A stretch of 64,000 nt of DNA from FEN-1297 sp021817845 (GTDB taxonomy: Bacteria > Bacteroidota > Ignavibacteria > Ignavibacteriales > Ignavibacteriaceae): NCBI GenBank assembly GCA_021817845.1, contig JAKAFW010000001.1:186001-250000 (forward strand). Direction: 5' to 3'. Of the stretch, positions 8,767-17,757 are shown one piece after another. The translations under genes and the position numbers were made by a program. Each line of letters begins with the position of its first letter. Positions within the stretch are counted from its first letter, which is position 1. The notes beneath the pieces are model-generated. The model had not been told where the DNA came from, did no database searches, and was given only the letters and a program-made list of their open reading frames with translations.

Positions 8767-10044
8767 TTATTCGATAATTTCAAAGCCGGTATATTTTTGC
8801 AGAACTTTCGGAACAATAATTTTTCCTTCCGGTGTCTGATAATTTTCTAAAATAGATACCATCAGCCTGCTTGTCGCCAATCCGGAACCGTTCAAGGTAT
8901 GTAAAAATTCCGGCTTCTTTGTTGTTTCATTCCTAAAACGAATATTTGCTCTACGAGCCTGGAAATTTTCAAAATTACTGCACGAAGAAGCCTCTAGCCA
9001 ACGGTTTTCTGCCGGCGACCATGTTTCGATATCATAACATTTTGCCGCAGAGAAACTTAAATCGCCTGTACAAAGCAATAAAATTCTATAAGGGATTTTC
9101 AGCTCCTGCAATATATCTTCCGCATCTACAACTAATTTTTCAAGTTCGTCGTAAGAAGTTTCCGGTTTAACAAACTTAACCATTTCAACTTTGTTAAATT
9201 GATGAACACGCAAAAATCCTTTTGATTCTTTTCCATAGGAACCGGCTTCTCTTCTGAAGCACGGGGAATAACCGACGTATTTTATCGGTAAATCCTTTTC
9301 AGTCAGGATTTCTCCTCGATGAATATTTGTAATCGGCACTTCCGCGGTTGGGATCGGATACAAACCATCCTTTTCGATAAAGTACATATCTTCTTCCATC
9401 TTAGGAATTTGCCCTGTTCCTTCCATTGATTCGCGATTTACTAAAATCGGTGGCAGAACTTCAGTATAACCATGATGCTTCAAATGAAAATCGAGCATAA
9501 AATTTAGTAAGGCTCGTTCTAATGTAGCGCCTTTGCCGGTATAAAGCGGAAATCCTGAACCGGAAATTTTAGTGCCTCTTTCAAAGTCCAAAATTCTTAA
9601 TTTTTTCCCAAGTTCAATGTGATCTAAAACTTTAAAGTCATTCTTAAATGAAAATTCTGACGGAAGCCACTGCTTTGTTTCGATATTTTCTTCTGCTGTT
9701 TTTCCGACGGGCACAGAGCTATGAGCTATGTTTGGAGTGTGACGAAGTATGTCCTCTAATTTATTTCCAACTTCCCGTAACTGTTCATCAAGAAGCGTAA
9801 TTTGATCGGAGACTAATTTCATCTCGGTAAGAACGGGAGCTGTATCTTCTCCAGCCTTTTTCATATTAGGAATTTGTGCAGATGCTTGATTTCGTTTCGA
9901 TTTTAACTCATCGGTTTTCATGATCAGCGTGCGGCGTTCTTCATCTAACGATAGAACCTCGTCAATTATATCTTTAGCATTTTTATTTAATAATCCTTGA
10001 CGAACAAGTTCAGGGTTCTCACGAATATATTTTAGGTCTAACAT
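8767..10044 (-). CDS. serS: Seryl-tRNA synthetase
   Basis: A 425-residue class II aminoacyl-tRNA synthetase that charges tRNA-Ser (and tRNA-Sec where present). The N-terminus 'MLDLKYIRENPELVRQGL' and a long antiparallel coiled coil (about residues 30-100) form the tRNA-binding arm. The catalytic domain shows motif 2 'FRREAGSYGKESKG' and motif 3 'NGSGLATSRLMVSILENYQ'. 'TAEVPITNIH' lies in the serine and ATP pocket. Length and order are those of ordinary bacterial SerS. It is upstream of the ABC pair on the same strand with an 86-bp gap, and downstream of a GxxExxY gene. Confidence 0.97.
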   Translation of the reverse strand: MLDLKYIRENPELVRQGLLNKNAKDIIDEVLSLDEERRTLIMKTDELKSKRNQASAQIPNMKKAGEDTAPVLTEMKLVSDQITLLDEQLREVGNKLEDILRHTPNIAHSSVPVGKTAEENIETKQWLPSEFSFKNDFKVLDHIELGKKLRILDFERGTKISGSGFPLYTGKGATLERALLNFMLDFHLKHHGYTEVLPPILVNRESMEGTGQIPKMEEDMYFIEKDGLYPIPTAEVPITNIHRGEILTEKDLPIKYVGYSPCFRREAGSYGKESKGFLRVHQFNKVEMVKFVKPETSYDELEKLVVDAEDILQELKIPYRILLLCTGDLSFSAAKCYDIETWSPAENRWLEASSCSNFENFQARRANIRFRNETTKKPEFLHTLNGSGLATSRLMVSILENYQTPEGKIIVPKVLQKYTGFEIIE

Positions 10045-10088
10045 TTATACCTCAGGGTTTTATGGGACGCAGATTCTTTATGATCCCG

Positions 10089-10508
10089 TTAAGATTTTTT
10101 AAGATCGAATTGATGCGTTTTATATTCTTTTGTTAATACTTTTCTTTTGAATTGTGGCTGTTTGCCAAAATTGAGTAGGATACCAACTTCAAGATCAGTT
10201 CCTCTTAAATAATTTACTAATTGAGCTTCATGCTCGACAATTAAATTTTCAGCTGCTTTAAGCTCGACTATGACCACTTCATTAACCAGTATATCTGCAT
10301 AATATTCTCCTACTAAAAACTCATCATAATAAACATCAATCTTTTTTTGTCTCTGACAATTTAATCCAAGTCTTCCAAGTTCAATCATCAGCGCATTCTC
10401 ATAAACCTTTTCTAAAAAGCCACTTCCTAATTTATTATAAACATTAAAAAATCCCTTTATAATGCGCTCAGTAACATTCGAATATTTAAAATTCTCATTC
10501 ATAATCAT
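10089..10508 (-). CDS. GxxExxY protein (PDDEXK-like fold)
   Basis: A 139-residue protein of the GxxExxY family, named for its motif, seen here as GFLEKVYENAL. The later part has 'YADILVNEVVIVELKA', which resembles the D...E-x-K core of PDDEXK nucleases (Asp, Glu and Lys all present), and 'LVNYLRGTDLEVGILLNFG'. The family is very common and multicopy in Bacteroidota and Chlorobi. Its function is unproven; a nuclease or nucleic-acid-linked role is only suggested by the fold. It lies between leuS and serS in the same direction, so it may be co-transcribed or a mobile cassette. The sequence TCATAATTGATCATAA-like just upstream is palindromic and may hold its promoter. Confidence 0.85.
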   Translation of the reverse strand: MIMNENFKYSNVTERIIKGFFNVYNKLGSGFLEKVYENALMIELGRLGLNCQRQKKIDVYYDEFLVGEYYADILVNEVVIVELKAAENLIVEHEAQLVNYLRGTDLEVGILLNFGKQPQFKRKVLTKEYKTHQFDLKKS

Positions 10509-10553
10509 AACCGATCATAATTGATCATAAAAAATCCGCGTCCCATTCTTCTC

Positions 10554-13022
10554 CTACCTCACAACTATGTTATAAATTTTATTCTTCACGAAAATTTCCT
10601 TAACGACCTGTTTACCATCGACGTACTTGATTACTTTTTCATCTTTGAAAACAATATCTTTAACATAACTTTGTTCGCTGTTAGCCGGCAGTTGTATAGT
10701 TGCCCTAAGTTTTCCATTTATTTGTATGGCGATGTTAGCAATATCTTCAATTAAAGCTTCGGTATCGGCTTCAAACCAAACAGTATTTTTGAAGACAGAA
10801 TCCTTTCGACCAATAATCTCTAAACATTCTTCAGCCAAATGAGGTGCAATCGGTGCAAGCATCACGCCGAACCGCTCTAATGTATAAGCTTGAATTTCGA
10901 GCGAACATTTCTCAAGATTCTTTGCAAGTTCATTCAGGAGTTCCATCATTGCTGCGATGGTGGTATTAAATCTAAAGTTATTTATTTCTTCGTCATATTT
11001 CTTTAATGTTTGGTTTACTTTTCTGTAGACAGATTTTTCTTCTCCGTTCAATCCGGCAATTTCAAATTTAGATTTTGGGGAAACTCTGTCTAGAATTAAA
11101 GGAAAGCGATTGAATAGTTCGTATGTCCTTTGAACAAATCTATCAGACCCTGTTATTCCTTTGTCGCTCCAATCGCCGCCCAATTCATAGGGGCCCATGA
11201 ACATTAAGTAAAGCCGGAATACATCGGAGCCGTACTCTATTGTGAATTTATCCGGGTTAACAACGTTGCCCTTAGACTTCGACATTTTTGTACCCTGGTT
11301 AGTTATAGTTCCCTGATGGATCAAGTTTGTAAACGGCTCATCAGAATTTGTATAACTGAGGTCCCTTAAAAATTTATGAATGAATCTTGCATAAAGAAGA
11401 TGCATCGTTGCGTGTTCGGCTCCGCCGACGTACATGTCAACCGGTGTCCATTTATCTGTAAGTTGTTGGTCAAAAATCTTACCTGAAAAATTAGGATTCA
11501 AATATCTGAAATAATACCATGATGAATCCACGAATGTATCCATTGTATCGGGATCACGTTTTGCATCAACGCCGCATTTCGGGCATATAACATTCATAAA
11601 ATTTTTATTTGATGCAAGGGGTGATTCACCTGACGGATTAAACTCAACATCGTAAGGAAGTTCTAAGGGTAAATCTTTTTCATCGAGCGGCACTTCACCG
11701 CATTTAGGGCAATGTATAATCGGTATAGGGGTTCCCCAATATCTTTGGCGCGAAATTAACCAATCTCTTAAACGGAAATTAGTTTTTCTTCTACCAAGAT
11801 CTTTTTGTTCAAGGTAATCGCTGATTTTTTCTATACCTTCATCGGAATTTAATCCGTTGAAGCTGCCGGAATTTATCATCTCACCGCTATCAGTGTATGC
11901 CGAGTTTAATTCATCTCCGGGTTTAGTACCAGCTTCTAAAATTACTTTAGTAATTGGCAAATTAAATTTTTGGGCGAATGCAAAATCCCTTTCGTCATGT
12001 GCAGGAACAGCCATTACGCAGCCGGTTCCGTATGTCAACAAAGCATAATCCGCTATCCAGATCGGAACTTTTTCGCCGTTAACCGGATTGATTGCATGAG
12101 CTCCAATTGGTACGCCGGTCTTTTCTTTTACCGTTGAAGTGCGTTCAATCTCTGTTAAAGATTTTATTGAGTCTTTGTATGCTGCAACTTTTGCTTTGTA
12201 TTCAGGAGTGGTGAGCTTATCCACCAAAGGATGTTCGGGGGCAATTACAACATAAGTAACGCCAAAAAGCGTATCGGGTCTCGTTGTGAAAACAGTAATA
12301 ATTTCATCGCTATTCTCGACTGTAAATTTTACTTCGGTACCGGTACTTTTCCCGATCCAATTCCGCTGCATTGTCTTAGTTTTTTCGGGCCAATTGATTT
12401 CATTCAAGCCTTTGAGAAGTTCTTCGGCGTAATCGGTAATTTTAAAGAACCACTGGGTAAGATTTTTTTGAATCACCAGTGTGCCGCATCTTTCGCAAGT
12501 ACCGTCGGATTGAACTTGTTCATTTGCCAAAACGGTTTGGTCTTTCGGGCACCAATTTACCGGGGCATTTTTCCTATATGCTAAACCTTTTTTATAAAGC
12601 TGAAGAAATAACCACTGGTTCCATTTATAATATTGAGGAACACAGGTCATCAATTCTGAATCCCAATCATACATGCAGCCCATTTTTTTCAACTGCTGGC
12701 GGATGTCTTTGATATTAGTCATTGTGCTGTCGAAAGGATGAATGCCTGTTTTGATAGCGTAATTTTCTGCAGGCAAACCAAAAGCATCATATCCCATCGG
12801 TTCAAATACATTAAATCCTTTTAGCTTTTTATAACGTGCCCAGGTATCCGTTGGACCATAATTATACCAATGACCGCAATGAAGTTTTGCGCCTGAAGGA
12901 TAAATGAACATTACTAGGGTGTAAAGCTTGTGATCTGTGTTGGAAAGGTCAGTTTTATAAATTTTAGATTCTTCCCAATACTTCTGCCACTTAGATTCGA
13001 TTTCAGAAAAAGGATAACGCAT
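10554..13022 (-). CDS. leuS: Leucyl-tRNA synthetase
   Basis: A class I synthetase that charges tRNA-Leu. I choose the ATG at 13022 (product starts MRYPFSEIESKWQKYWEES, about 822 residues) over an in-frame TTG at 13064, because LeuS proteins normally begin at this point and the extra 14 residues look like leader. The HIGH motif appears as HCGH, within 'PSGAKLHCGHWYNYGPTD'. The zinc-like 'CPKCGEVP' and 'CPKCGVD' cysteines, the CP1 editing domain with 'TTRPDTLFGVTYVVIAPEH', and 'KMSKSKGNVVNP' are all present. The C-terminal 'VQINGKLRATIQLP' is the usual LeuS tail. Complete and ordinary. It heads the minus-strand run leuS, GxxExxY, serS. Confidence 0.96.
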   Translation of the reverse strand: MRYPFSEIESKWQKYWEESKIYKTDLSNTDHKLYTLVMFIYPSGAKLHCGHWYNYGPTDTWARYKKLKGFNVFEPMGYDAFGLPAENYAIKTGIHPFDSTMTNIKDIRQQLKKMGCMYDWDSELMTCVPQYYKWNQWLFLQLYKKGLAYRKNAPVNWCPKDQTVLANEQVQSDGTCERCGTLVIQKNLTQWFFKITDYAEELLKGLNEINWPEKTKTMQRNWIGKSTGTEVKFTVENSDEIITVFTTRPDTLFGVTYVVIAPEHPLVDKLTTPEYKAKVAAYKDSIKSLTEIERTSTVKEKTGVPIGAHAINPVNGEKVPIWIADYALLTYGTGCVMAVPAHDERDFAFAQKFNLPITKVILEAGTKPGDELNSAYTDSGEMINSGSFNGLNSDEGIEKISDYLEQKDLGRRKTNFRLRDWLISRQRYWGTPIPIIHCPKCGEVPLDEKDLPLELPYDVEFNPSGESPLASNKNFMNVICPKCGVDAKRDPDTMDTFVDSSWYYFRYLNPNFSGKIFDQQLTDKWTPVDMYVGGAEHATMHLLYARFIHKFLRDLSYTNSDEPFTNLIHQGTITNQGTKMSKSKGNVVNPDKFTIEYGSDVFRLYLMFMGPYELGGDWSDKGITGSDRFVQRTYELFNRFPLILDRVSPKSKFEIAGLNGEEKSVYRKVNQTLKKYDEEINNFRFNTTIAAMMELLNELAKNLEKCSLEIQAYTLERFGVMLAPIAPHLAEECLEIIGRKDSVFKNTVWFEADTEALIEDIANIAIQINGKLRATIQLPANSEQSYVKDIVFKDEKVIKYVDGKQVVKEIFVKNKIYNIVVR

Positions 13023-13108
13023 TTTGTAAAGTTTCTTTTTTAAATTAGATGCAAATTTACCCAAAATGAAAGGTAATTCAAATTTGAATTGTGTGCGGAA
13101 GAAAGCCT

Positions 13109-13236
13109 AGCGCGGCAAGTCGCAATGGAATATGGAATATGTATGATGGAATATGGAAAATCATTTCAAATATCTTGACATAAAGAACCTGTTTCCCTAC
13201 AGGCAGGCAAAGATTTAAGTTTCAATATTATATTGA
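13109..13236. repeat. Dispersed TGGAATA-type repeat, copy 1
   Basis: This copy reads AGCGCGGCAAG, then CGCAATGGAATATGG and period-7 TGGAATA words, then a conserved tail ATTTCAAATATCTTGACATA. Two further copies lie at 35823-35911 and 51157-51270. Here a short palindromic segment (CCTGTTTCCCTACAGGCAGG, about 13189-13208) separates ACATAAAGAA from CAAAGATTTAA. In copy 3 those two parts are directly joined. No coding potential. It lies between leuS and the DUF6588-like gene. Confidence 0.8.
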
Positions 13237-13237
13237 T

Positions 13238-13265
13238 AAAAAAGAGCCGTTAAAATCAACGGCTC
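13238..13265 (-). terminator. Rho-independent terminator of the DUF6588-like gene
   Basis: On the minus strand an 8-bp perfect stem (GAGCCGTT, loop GATTTT, AACGGCTC) is followed directly by six T's, 33 bp after the stop codon of the gene at 13298-14356. Confidence 0.9.
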
Positions 13266-13297
13266 ATGATGGAAAATAATTGTGGAGTAATTATTAG

Positions 13298-14356
13298 CTA
13301 AAACATAAAGCCTAAACCAGCGCTTAGAGTATTGTATTTTGCAAAACTGTAATCCACATTGAAATTTACAATTGCTAATCCAAATGAGGCTCCGAGTGTA
13401 AATCTGGTTGTGTTTTCACCTTTAAGATCAAAAGAAATATTCACTTGCTGAGGTCCGGCAGGGGAATCAATGTTTTGAGTGTAATTTACTGAAATAGTTG
13501 AATTCTCGAAGCCGATGCCTGCGTAAGGTGTAACATTAAGGAAACTAGTGCCGAACATTTTACTTGCATTTATATTTACCATAGTTGCGTGGCTAGTGAA
13601 AATACTGCCGACTTTCATATTCTGGACGAAGAAGCCTACCGAGAAGTCAACAGGCAGGGGGACGTCAAACCAACCTGCCGGATTGTGTTGGATTCCGAAG
13701 CCGAAGTAGCTGAATTTTCCTAAGTCGGAGTTTAACTGAATATCAGGAAGATATCTAAGTGAGACTGAAGTGCCATAAACAGTTCCGACAGTTAGTTGGG
13801 GGGCAGCTAAAGGTAATGCGGGTAAGTTGCCAAGAAGACCATTTACTTGAGTAACGATGTTTTGTGTAGGCACAGTATACTGTTGTCCATAGGAAGTAAA
13901 CGTATGGCCAGGAAAATTAACTGATACGAATTGGTTCTTATCTCCGACAATAGTCGGGCCAGAAAGACCTACCGTAAAATCCTGACTTATAATTTGATTC
14001 TCAATATCATTGCGTGCGATGGGATTAACAATAGATTGCGTCATAGTGGCTGCTTGATCGCGATTAAATCTGAAAGCAGAAGAGGTAGAAAAAGTTTGAT
14101 TTTGGCTTGAGAAGAAGGTGCCCATAGCTACTATCTTAAATTGGATGTTTAATCCTAGCATTGAAGAACTTGTAACACGATCAACCCAGCCTGAGTTTAA
14201 GTCTGCTCCAAATGCAGATACGACCGGTCCTACATAGGCTTGTGCGGCTCCTGACGAAAGTCGAGACAATGTTGAGCTTAAATCGTTCTGAGCCTTAACC
14301 GTAGAAGAAATAACAATGAAGCTAAGAAGAACAAGATAAAGTGAAGCTTTTTTCAT
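13298..14356 (-). CDS. Outer-membrane beta-barrel protein, DUF6588-like
   Basis: A 352-residue exported protein. The signal peptide is residues 1-22 ('SLYLVLLSFIVISSTVKAQ'). The mature N-terminus 'NDLSSTLSRLSSGAAQAYVGPVVSAF' with 'GADLNSGW' matches a small Bacteroidota/Ignavibacteria family I know as DUF6588. The second half is made of amphipathic strands with Gly and aromatic turns: 'VSLRYLPDI', 'FSYFGFGIQHN', 'FSVGFFVQNMKVG', and a last strand ending in 'SAGLGFMF', a classical C-terminal Phe. This suggests an outer-membrane barrel. It is monocistronic, with its own terminator. The upstream 150 bp contain an imperfect inverted repeat, GCATAAT ... GCATTATG (about 14382-14405). Function unknown. 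Confidence 0.8.
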   Translation of the reverse strand: MKKASLYLVLLSFIVISSTVKAQNDLSSTLSRLSSGAAQAYVGPVVSAFGADLNSGWVDRVTSSSMLGLNIQFKIVAMGTFFSSQNQTFSTSSAFRFNRDQAATMTQSIVNPIARNDIENQIISQDFTVGLSGPTIVGDKNQFVSVNFPGHTFTSYGQQYTVPTQNIVTQVNGLLGNLPALPLAAPQLTVGTVYGTSVSLRYLPDIQLNSDLGKFSYFGFGIQHNPAGWFDVPLPVDFSVGFFVQNMKVGSIFTSHATMVNINASKMFGTSFLNVTPYAGIGFENSTISVNYTQNIDSPAGPQQVNISFDLKGENTTRFTLGASFGLAIVNFNVDYSFAKYNTLSAGLGFMF

Positions 14357-14540
14357 GATAGTTTTCCTTTATGATTATTGCATAATAGATCTAATACGCA
14401 TTATGATAAAATAAAAGAAAATTATGAAATATAGAAGAGGTTTTTAAATTTAGGGCATTTCTAATAACTATCCTTTTATAAAAATTTAATGCAAAGAACC
14501 TACCGGTAGAGAGCGTTGCAGAACTCTCCTATTCGTAAAG
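14357..14540. other. Upstream region of the 14356 gene, no gene seen
   Basis: AT-rich stretch holding the presumed promoter of the minus-strand gene ending upstream at 14356, with an imperfect inverted repeat (GCATAAT ... GCATTATG). Near 14498-14522 a CCTACCGGTAG palindrome is followed by GTTGCAGAACT, a word also seen at about 35931. No reading frame looks coding. Confidence 0.5.
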
Positions 14541-14900
14541 AGAAGTCTCAAAACTGTCTAAAATGGGATTTTCCCGCAAACCCCGCAAACGGGGCAGGCA
14601 CCCGCAAGCGGGGCAAACTCCGGCTAATCCGCTGAAAGCGGACGGATTCGAAATGACATTTGCTTCTCCATGTCATATCGAAGGATCCGCCGCGGCGGAC
14701 TCGACTGAGATATCCCACGTTCAACTCGTGAACCTGAGCTATACATGGGATTTCTCCTTCGCAGACCTGCCTACCGGACAGGCAGGCTCAGTCGAAATGA
14801 CAACTGCTTCTCCCTGTCATATCGAAGGAGTTTACGAGTGTCTGCCCCGTATGCGGGAAGATATTCCATGATCTACTTGGCTGTCTAAGCTACTCGTGGA
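14541..14900. repeat. TCATTTCGA-family repeat block 1
   Basis: GC-richer than its surroundings. It is built from short modules: GGGATTTTCCCGC, CCGCTGAAAGCGGACGG (hairpin), TTCGAAATGACA, TGTCATATCGAAGGA, GAGATATCCCACG, and a GCCTACCGGACAGGCAGGC palindrome at about 14768-14786. Related blocks occur at 35930-36215, 43737-44210 and 60985-61235. A 102-codon frame across it (14563-14871) is a by-product of the repeats: its predicted peptide contains DLPTGQAG, the translation of the palindrome. The rest of the gap up to 15185 is AT-rich leader DNA with nothing I can name. Confidence 0.8.
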
Positions 14901-15185
14901 ATTTCCTATTGTCACAATATTCCACCGGTAATGTTTTCCGAGGTTCACTGAATTTTTGATAATACAATAGTATGACAAGTCTGTATAACTAATCACAATG
15001 TTTTGAGCAACATGTTTTGTTTTATTAAAACTATATTTATATTATCTGATGCGGATTTACAAAATTAAATTTCAAGTGAAAAAATGACAATTGTTTTTGT
15101 TAGGATATGATAAATGTCACTTGACAATTATATTTCAAATAGTCATATTTTAATAATATAATTTTAAACTAAGGAAGTACCCCTT

Positions 15186-16112
15186 ATGAAAAAAGTCTTT
15201 TACATTTTCTTGTTAATAACTTTTGCCGGTTCTTTACAATTAACAAAAGCACAGCATAAGATTGCAATTCAATTTTTCGTTCAGGCGACCAATGTAGGCG
15301 CCGCTTCCATTTATGCGGACACAATAAATGAAGGTCAAGTTTATTCAATTAAATCTGCTACATTACCTTCAAGTTATAGCAAAGCACAAAATCTTTATGA
15401 TGCACTTGCAGGGAGTGAATTTTATTTCCAATCAGGTTCTCTTAATCAGGATATATCAATTATTTTTGACATAACTGGCATCGACCTTAGTTCCGGTCAA
15501 TATAGTTTAGGCTCTAACAATGCTCCATTCTTTTTTAATGTTAATTTTGCTGTTTATGATTGGAGTGGAAATCTTCTACCGGAACCGTTTAACCTTAACA
15601 CAGGTACATACGCAGTAATAAAAATTAATAAATCCACTGCCTTTACTAATTTTCTTACTGCATCTGGAATTAATATAGCCACAGCGCTTACATTTGCTTA
15701 TGAAGTTAGTACCGGCTTTGACCCTGCGGGCATAACAACTTATGATAGCACTAATAGCGTCACTGCATTGATAAGTCACTTTTCACATGTTGTTGGCTCA
15801 AAAACAAGTTCTTTAACCGCTGTTAAAGAACAGCATAATAATATCCCCACACAATTTGCTCTCAAGCAAAATTATCCTAATCCGTTTAACCCTACAACAA
15901 ATATTGAATTTGATTTACCCCAAAGAGCATATGTGCAATTAGATGTTTACAACTTGCTCGGAGAGAAGGTTTCTACTTTAGTTAATTCTAATATGAACGC
16001 AGGGACTCATTCTGTTACGTTTAATCCCGGAAATCTTTCATCAGGTTTATATATATATCAGCTTAAAGCAGGTGATGTAACAATGTCGCGCAAGATGCTA
16101 TTCATGAAATAA
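15186..16112 (+). CDS. T9SS cargo of unknown function
   Basis: A 308-residue secreted protein. The signal peptide is residues 1-22 ('VFYIFLLITFAGSLQLTKAQ'). The middle (about 23-205) is a beta-rich domain I do not recognise. It has 'YADTINEGQVYSIKSATLPS' and 'FNVNFAVYDWSGN', and looks like a single sandwich or a cohesin-like/DUF domain. The last ~85 residues are a type-A sorting domain: 'QFALKQNYPNPFNPTTNIEF', 'YNLLGEKVSTLV', 'SSGLYIYQLKAG', ending in a basic tail 'RKMLFMK'. The protein should cross the inner membrane by Sec and the outer membrane by T9SS, then be released or anchored. AAGGAAG precedes the ATG. A hairpin follows at 16128-16152. Confidence 0.85.
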   Translation: MKKVFYIFLLITFAGSLQLTKAQHKIAIQFFVQATNVGAASIYADTINEGQVYSIKSATLPSSYSKAQNLYDALAGSEFYFQSGSLNQDISIIFDITGIDLSSGQYSLGSNNAPFFFNVNFAVYDWSGNLLPEPFNLNTGTYAVIKINKSTAFTNFLTASGINIATALTFAYEVSTGFDPAGITTYDSTNSVTALISHFSHVVGSKTSSLTAVKEQHNNIPTQFALKQNYPNPFNPTTNIEFDLPQRAYVQLDVYNLLGEKVSTLVNSNMNAGTHSVTFNPGNLSSGLYIYQLKAGDVTMSRKMLFMK

Positions 16113-16127
16113 TCAATTTATTATCTA

Positions 16128-16152
16128 AATGCGGTTGACTTTCAGCCGCATT
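16128..16152 (+). terminator. Probable terminator after the 15186 gene
   Basis: An 11-bp stem (AATGCGGTTGA, loop CTT, TCAGCCGCATT, with one G-U pair) lies 16 bp after the stop. The following T-run is weak (ATAACTC), so termination may be partial. Confidence 0.55.
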
Positions 16153-16193
16153 ATAACTCAAGCTAAATATCAATAATTCAATCGGGAGGACTC

Positions 16194-17744
16194 ATGCGAA
16201 AGTTTTTACCTATTTTAATAATCCCTTTGTTAGCGCTTGTATCTGGCTGCATGGACATTCCTAAAAACCTCATCATGCCTCAGTGGGATGTTAACTTAAA
16301 TGTTCCTATCATCAACAGAAGCTATGCCCTAAATGATATAATTAAAACTCAAAATTATATTTCTATTCAAAACCCCAATACTCCGAATAGTATTTATCTT
16401 ATACAATCGGATAATTATTCTCAAACTGTTGGAGTTTCTCAATTTGTTCAGGCATCCGGAACGGAAGCTACTCACACTAATGTCCCTACTAATTTAGGTA
16501 CCCAAACATTGTACGTGCAGTTTCCGGGCGGTGTCACCATTAACAGCGCAGTCTTTGCAAGTGGTTTTCTATCTTACAGTTTTAATAACCCATCACTACA
16601 AAATGTAACCATCAATCTGTCAATCCCTGGCGTAAAGAAAACTGACGGAACGGTTTTTTCACAAACAATTCAGCTTTCTCCTTTATCGACAGATTCAGCT
16701 CAGTTTGATTTTAGTAATTATACATATACATTGCCGGCAAATCAGCCTTCTTTTTTTAATAATAGTTTGCAAATTATAATTGGCGCATCTTCAAATTTAC
16801 CTTCGTCAATCGGAATTGGTTTGTATACTCAAGATTTCTTCTTTAGTTCTGCTACAGGTTATATACCTACAAAATCCCTTGGAATAAAGACCCAATCATT
16901 TGGGCTTAATATAAATAAAGCTAAGGATTACAGAAATAAGATAACTCTAGGGAATGCAGATCTTAAATTGGATGCATTTTATTTATCTCCTTCTGCCAAT
17001 CCATTTGGAATTCAAGTTAAAAATCTTTCAATAATAGGAAAGAAAGACGACGGAAGTCAAATTTCTTTGACAATTCCGGATAGTGCAAAAACCTTTATCT
17101 TTAGTAACGGAAGCAAGCATTTTGATTTTGATCAAACTAACAGCAGTATTACCAGTTTTATTTCTTTCTTGCCTGACTCAATAATAGTTAGCGCAGAATA
17201 TATTATGAATCCCGACAACAGTAACGGAACAGTTACTGATAAAGATTCGGTTAGTTTTACTGCAAATTTCTCCACTACCAGTTTTTTGGCTATCAGTTAT
17301 GCTTCAGTAACAGATACTTCAAGCTTTGGTACTATATCCAATACTGATAGGACAAAAATACGCGCTGCGCAATCAGCATATATCACCGTAAATGTTCAAA
17401 ACGGTATTCCGCTAAATTCATCTATTACTGTCACCATAGCGGACTCTAATTATAACCCTCTTTTCACTCTCGTTAATAATACAGCAAGTGCGGATTCATT
17501 TTCGATTGCACCTGCTTCTGTAGGTCAAAATGGTGAGGTCAGTGGACCAACTTCTACAAGTTTTACTATTCAACTCGACTCATTGCAGACAGATAAATTC
17601 TCTCATGCTCAGTATGCAATTTATACAGTTGGCGTGCAATCAGCTAATAACCCTACTCCTGTTTATATTCGCCCCAATGACCAAATACAAATTCAAGTAT
17701 TTGGCGGCGTAAAATTCAGAGTAAATCAAGATAACTTAAAGTAG
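16194..17744 (+). CDS. Large lipoprotein of unknown function
   Basis: A 516-residue lipoprotein with signal peptide 'FLPILIIPLLALVSGC' and lipidated Cys19 in a textbook lipobox (LVSGC). The mature part begins 'MDIPKNLIMPQWDVNLNVPI', a start I associate with hypothetical Ignavibacteria/Bacteroidota lipoproteins ('P.WD..L.VPL...Y.L'). The rest is Ser/Thr/Asn-rich and beta-strand-rich throughout, with no enzymatic motif. A strong ribosome site (GGGAGGA) precedes the ATG. The next gene (17758) starts 13 bp after the stop and its own Shine-Dalgarno overlaps the region, so the two are co-transcribed. Probably an outer-membrane lipoprotein that works with the adjacent barrel protein. Confidence 0.8.
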   Translation: MRKFLPILIIPLLALVSGCMDIPKNLIMPQWDVNLNVPIINRSYALNDIIKTQNYISIQNPNTPNSIYLIQSDNYSQTVGVSQFVQASGTEATHTNVPTNLGTQTLYVQFPGGVTINSAVFASGFLSYSFNNPSLQNVTINLSIPGVKKTDGTVFSQTIQLSPLSTDSAQFDFSNYTYTLPANQPSFFNNSLQIIIGASSNLPSSIGIGLYTQDFFFSSATGYIPTKSLGIKTQSFGLNINKAKDYRNKITLGNADLKLDAFYLSPSANPFGIQVKNLSIIGKKDDGSQISLTIPDSAKTFIFSNGSKHFDFDQTNSSITSFISFLPDSIIVSAEYIMNPDNSNGTVTDKDSVSFTANFSTTSFLAISYASVTDTSSFGTISNTDRTKIRAAQSAYITVNVQNGIPLNSSITVTIADSNYNPLFTLVNNTASADSFSIAPASVGQNGEVSGPTSTSFTIQLDSLQTDKFSHAQYAIYTVGVQSANNPTPVYIRPNDQIQIQVFGGVKFRVNQDNLK

Positions 17745-17757
17745 GAGGAGGTATAAA

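Noticed and set aside
14563..14871. Open frame of 102 codons
   Set aside because: It lies wholly in repeat block 1. The predicted peptide contains DLPTGQAG, the known by-product of the GCCTACCGGACAGGC palindrome.
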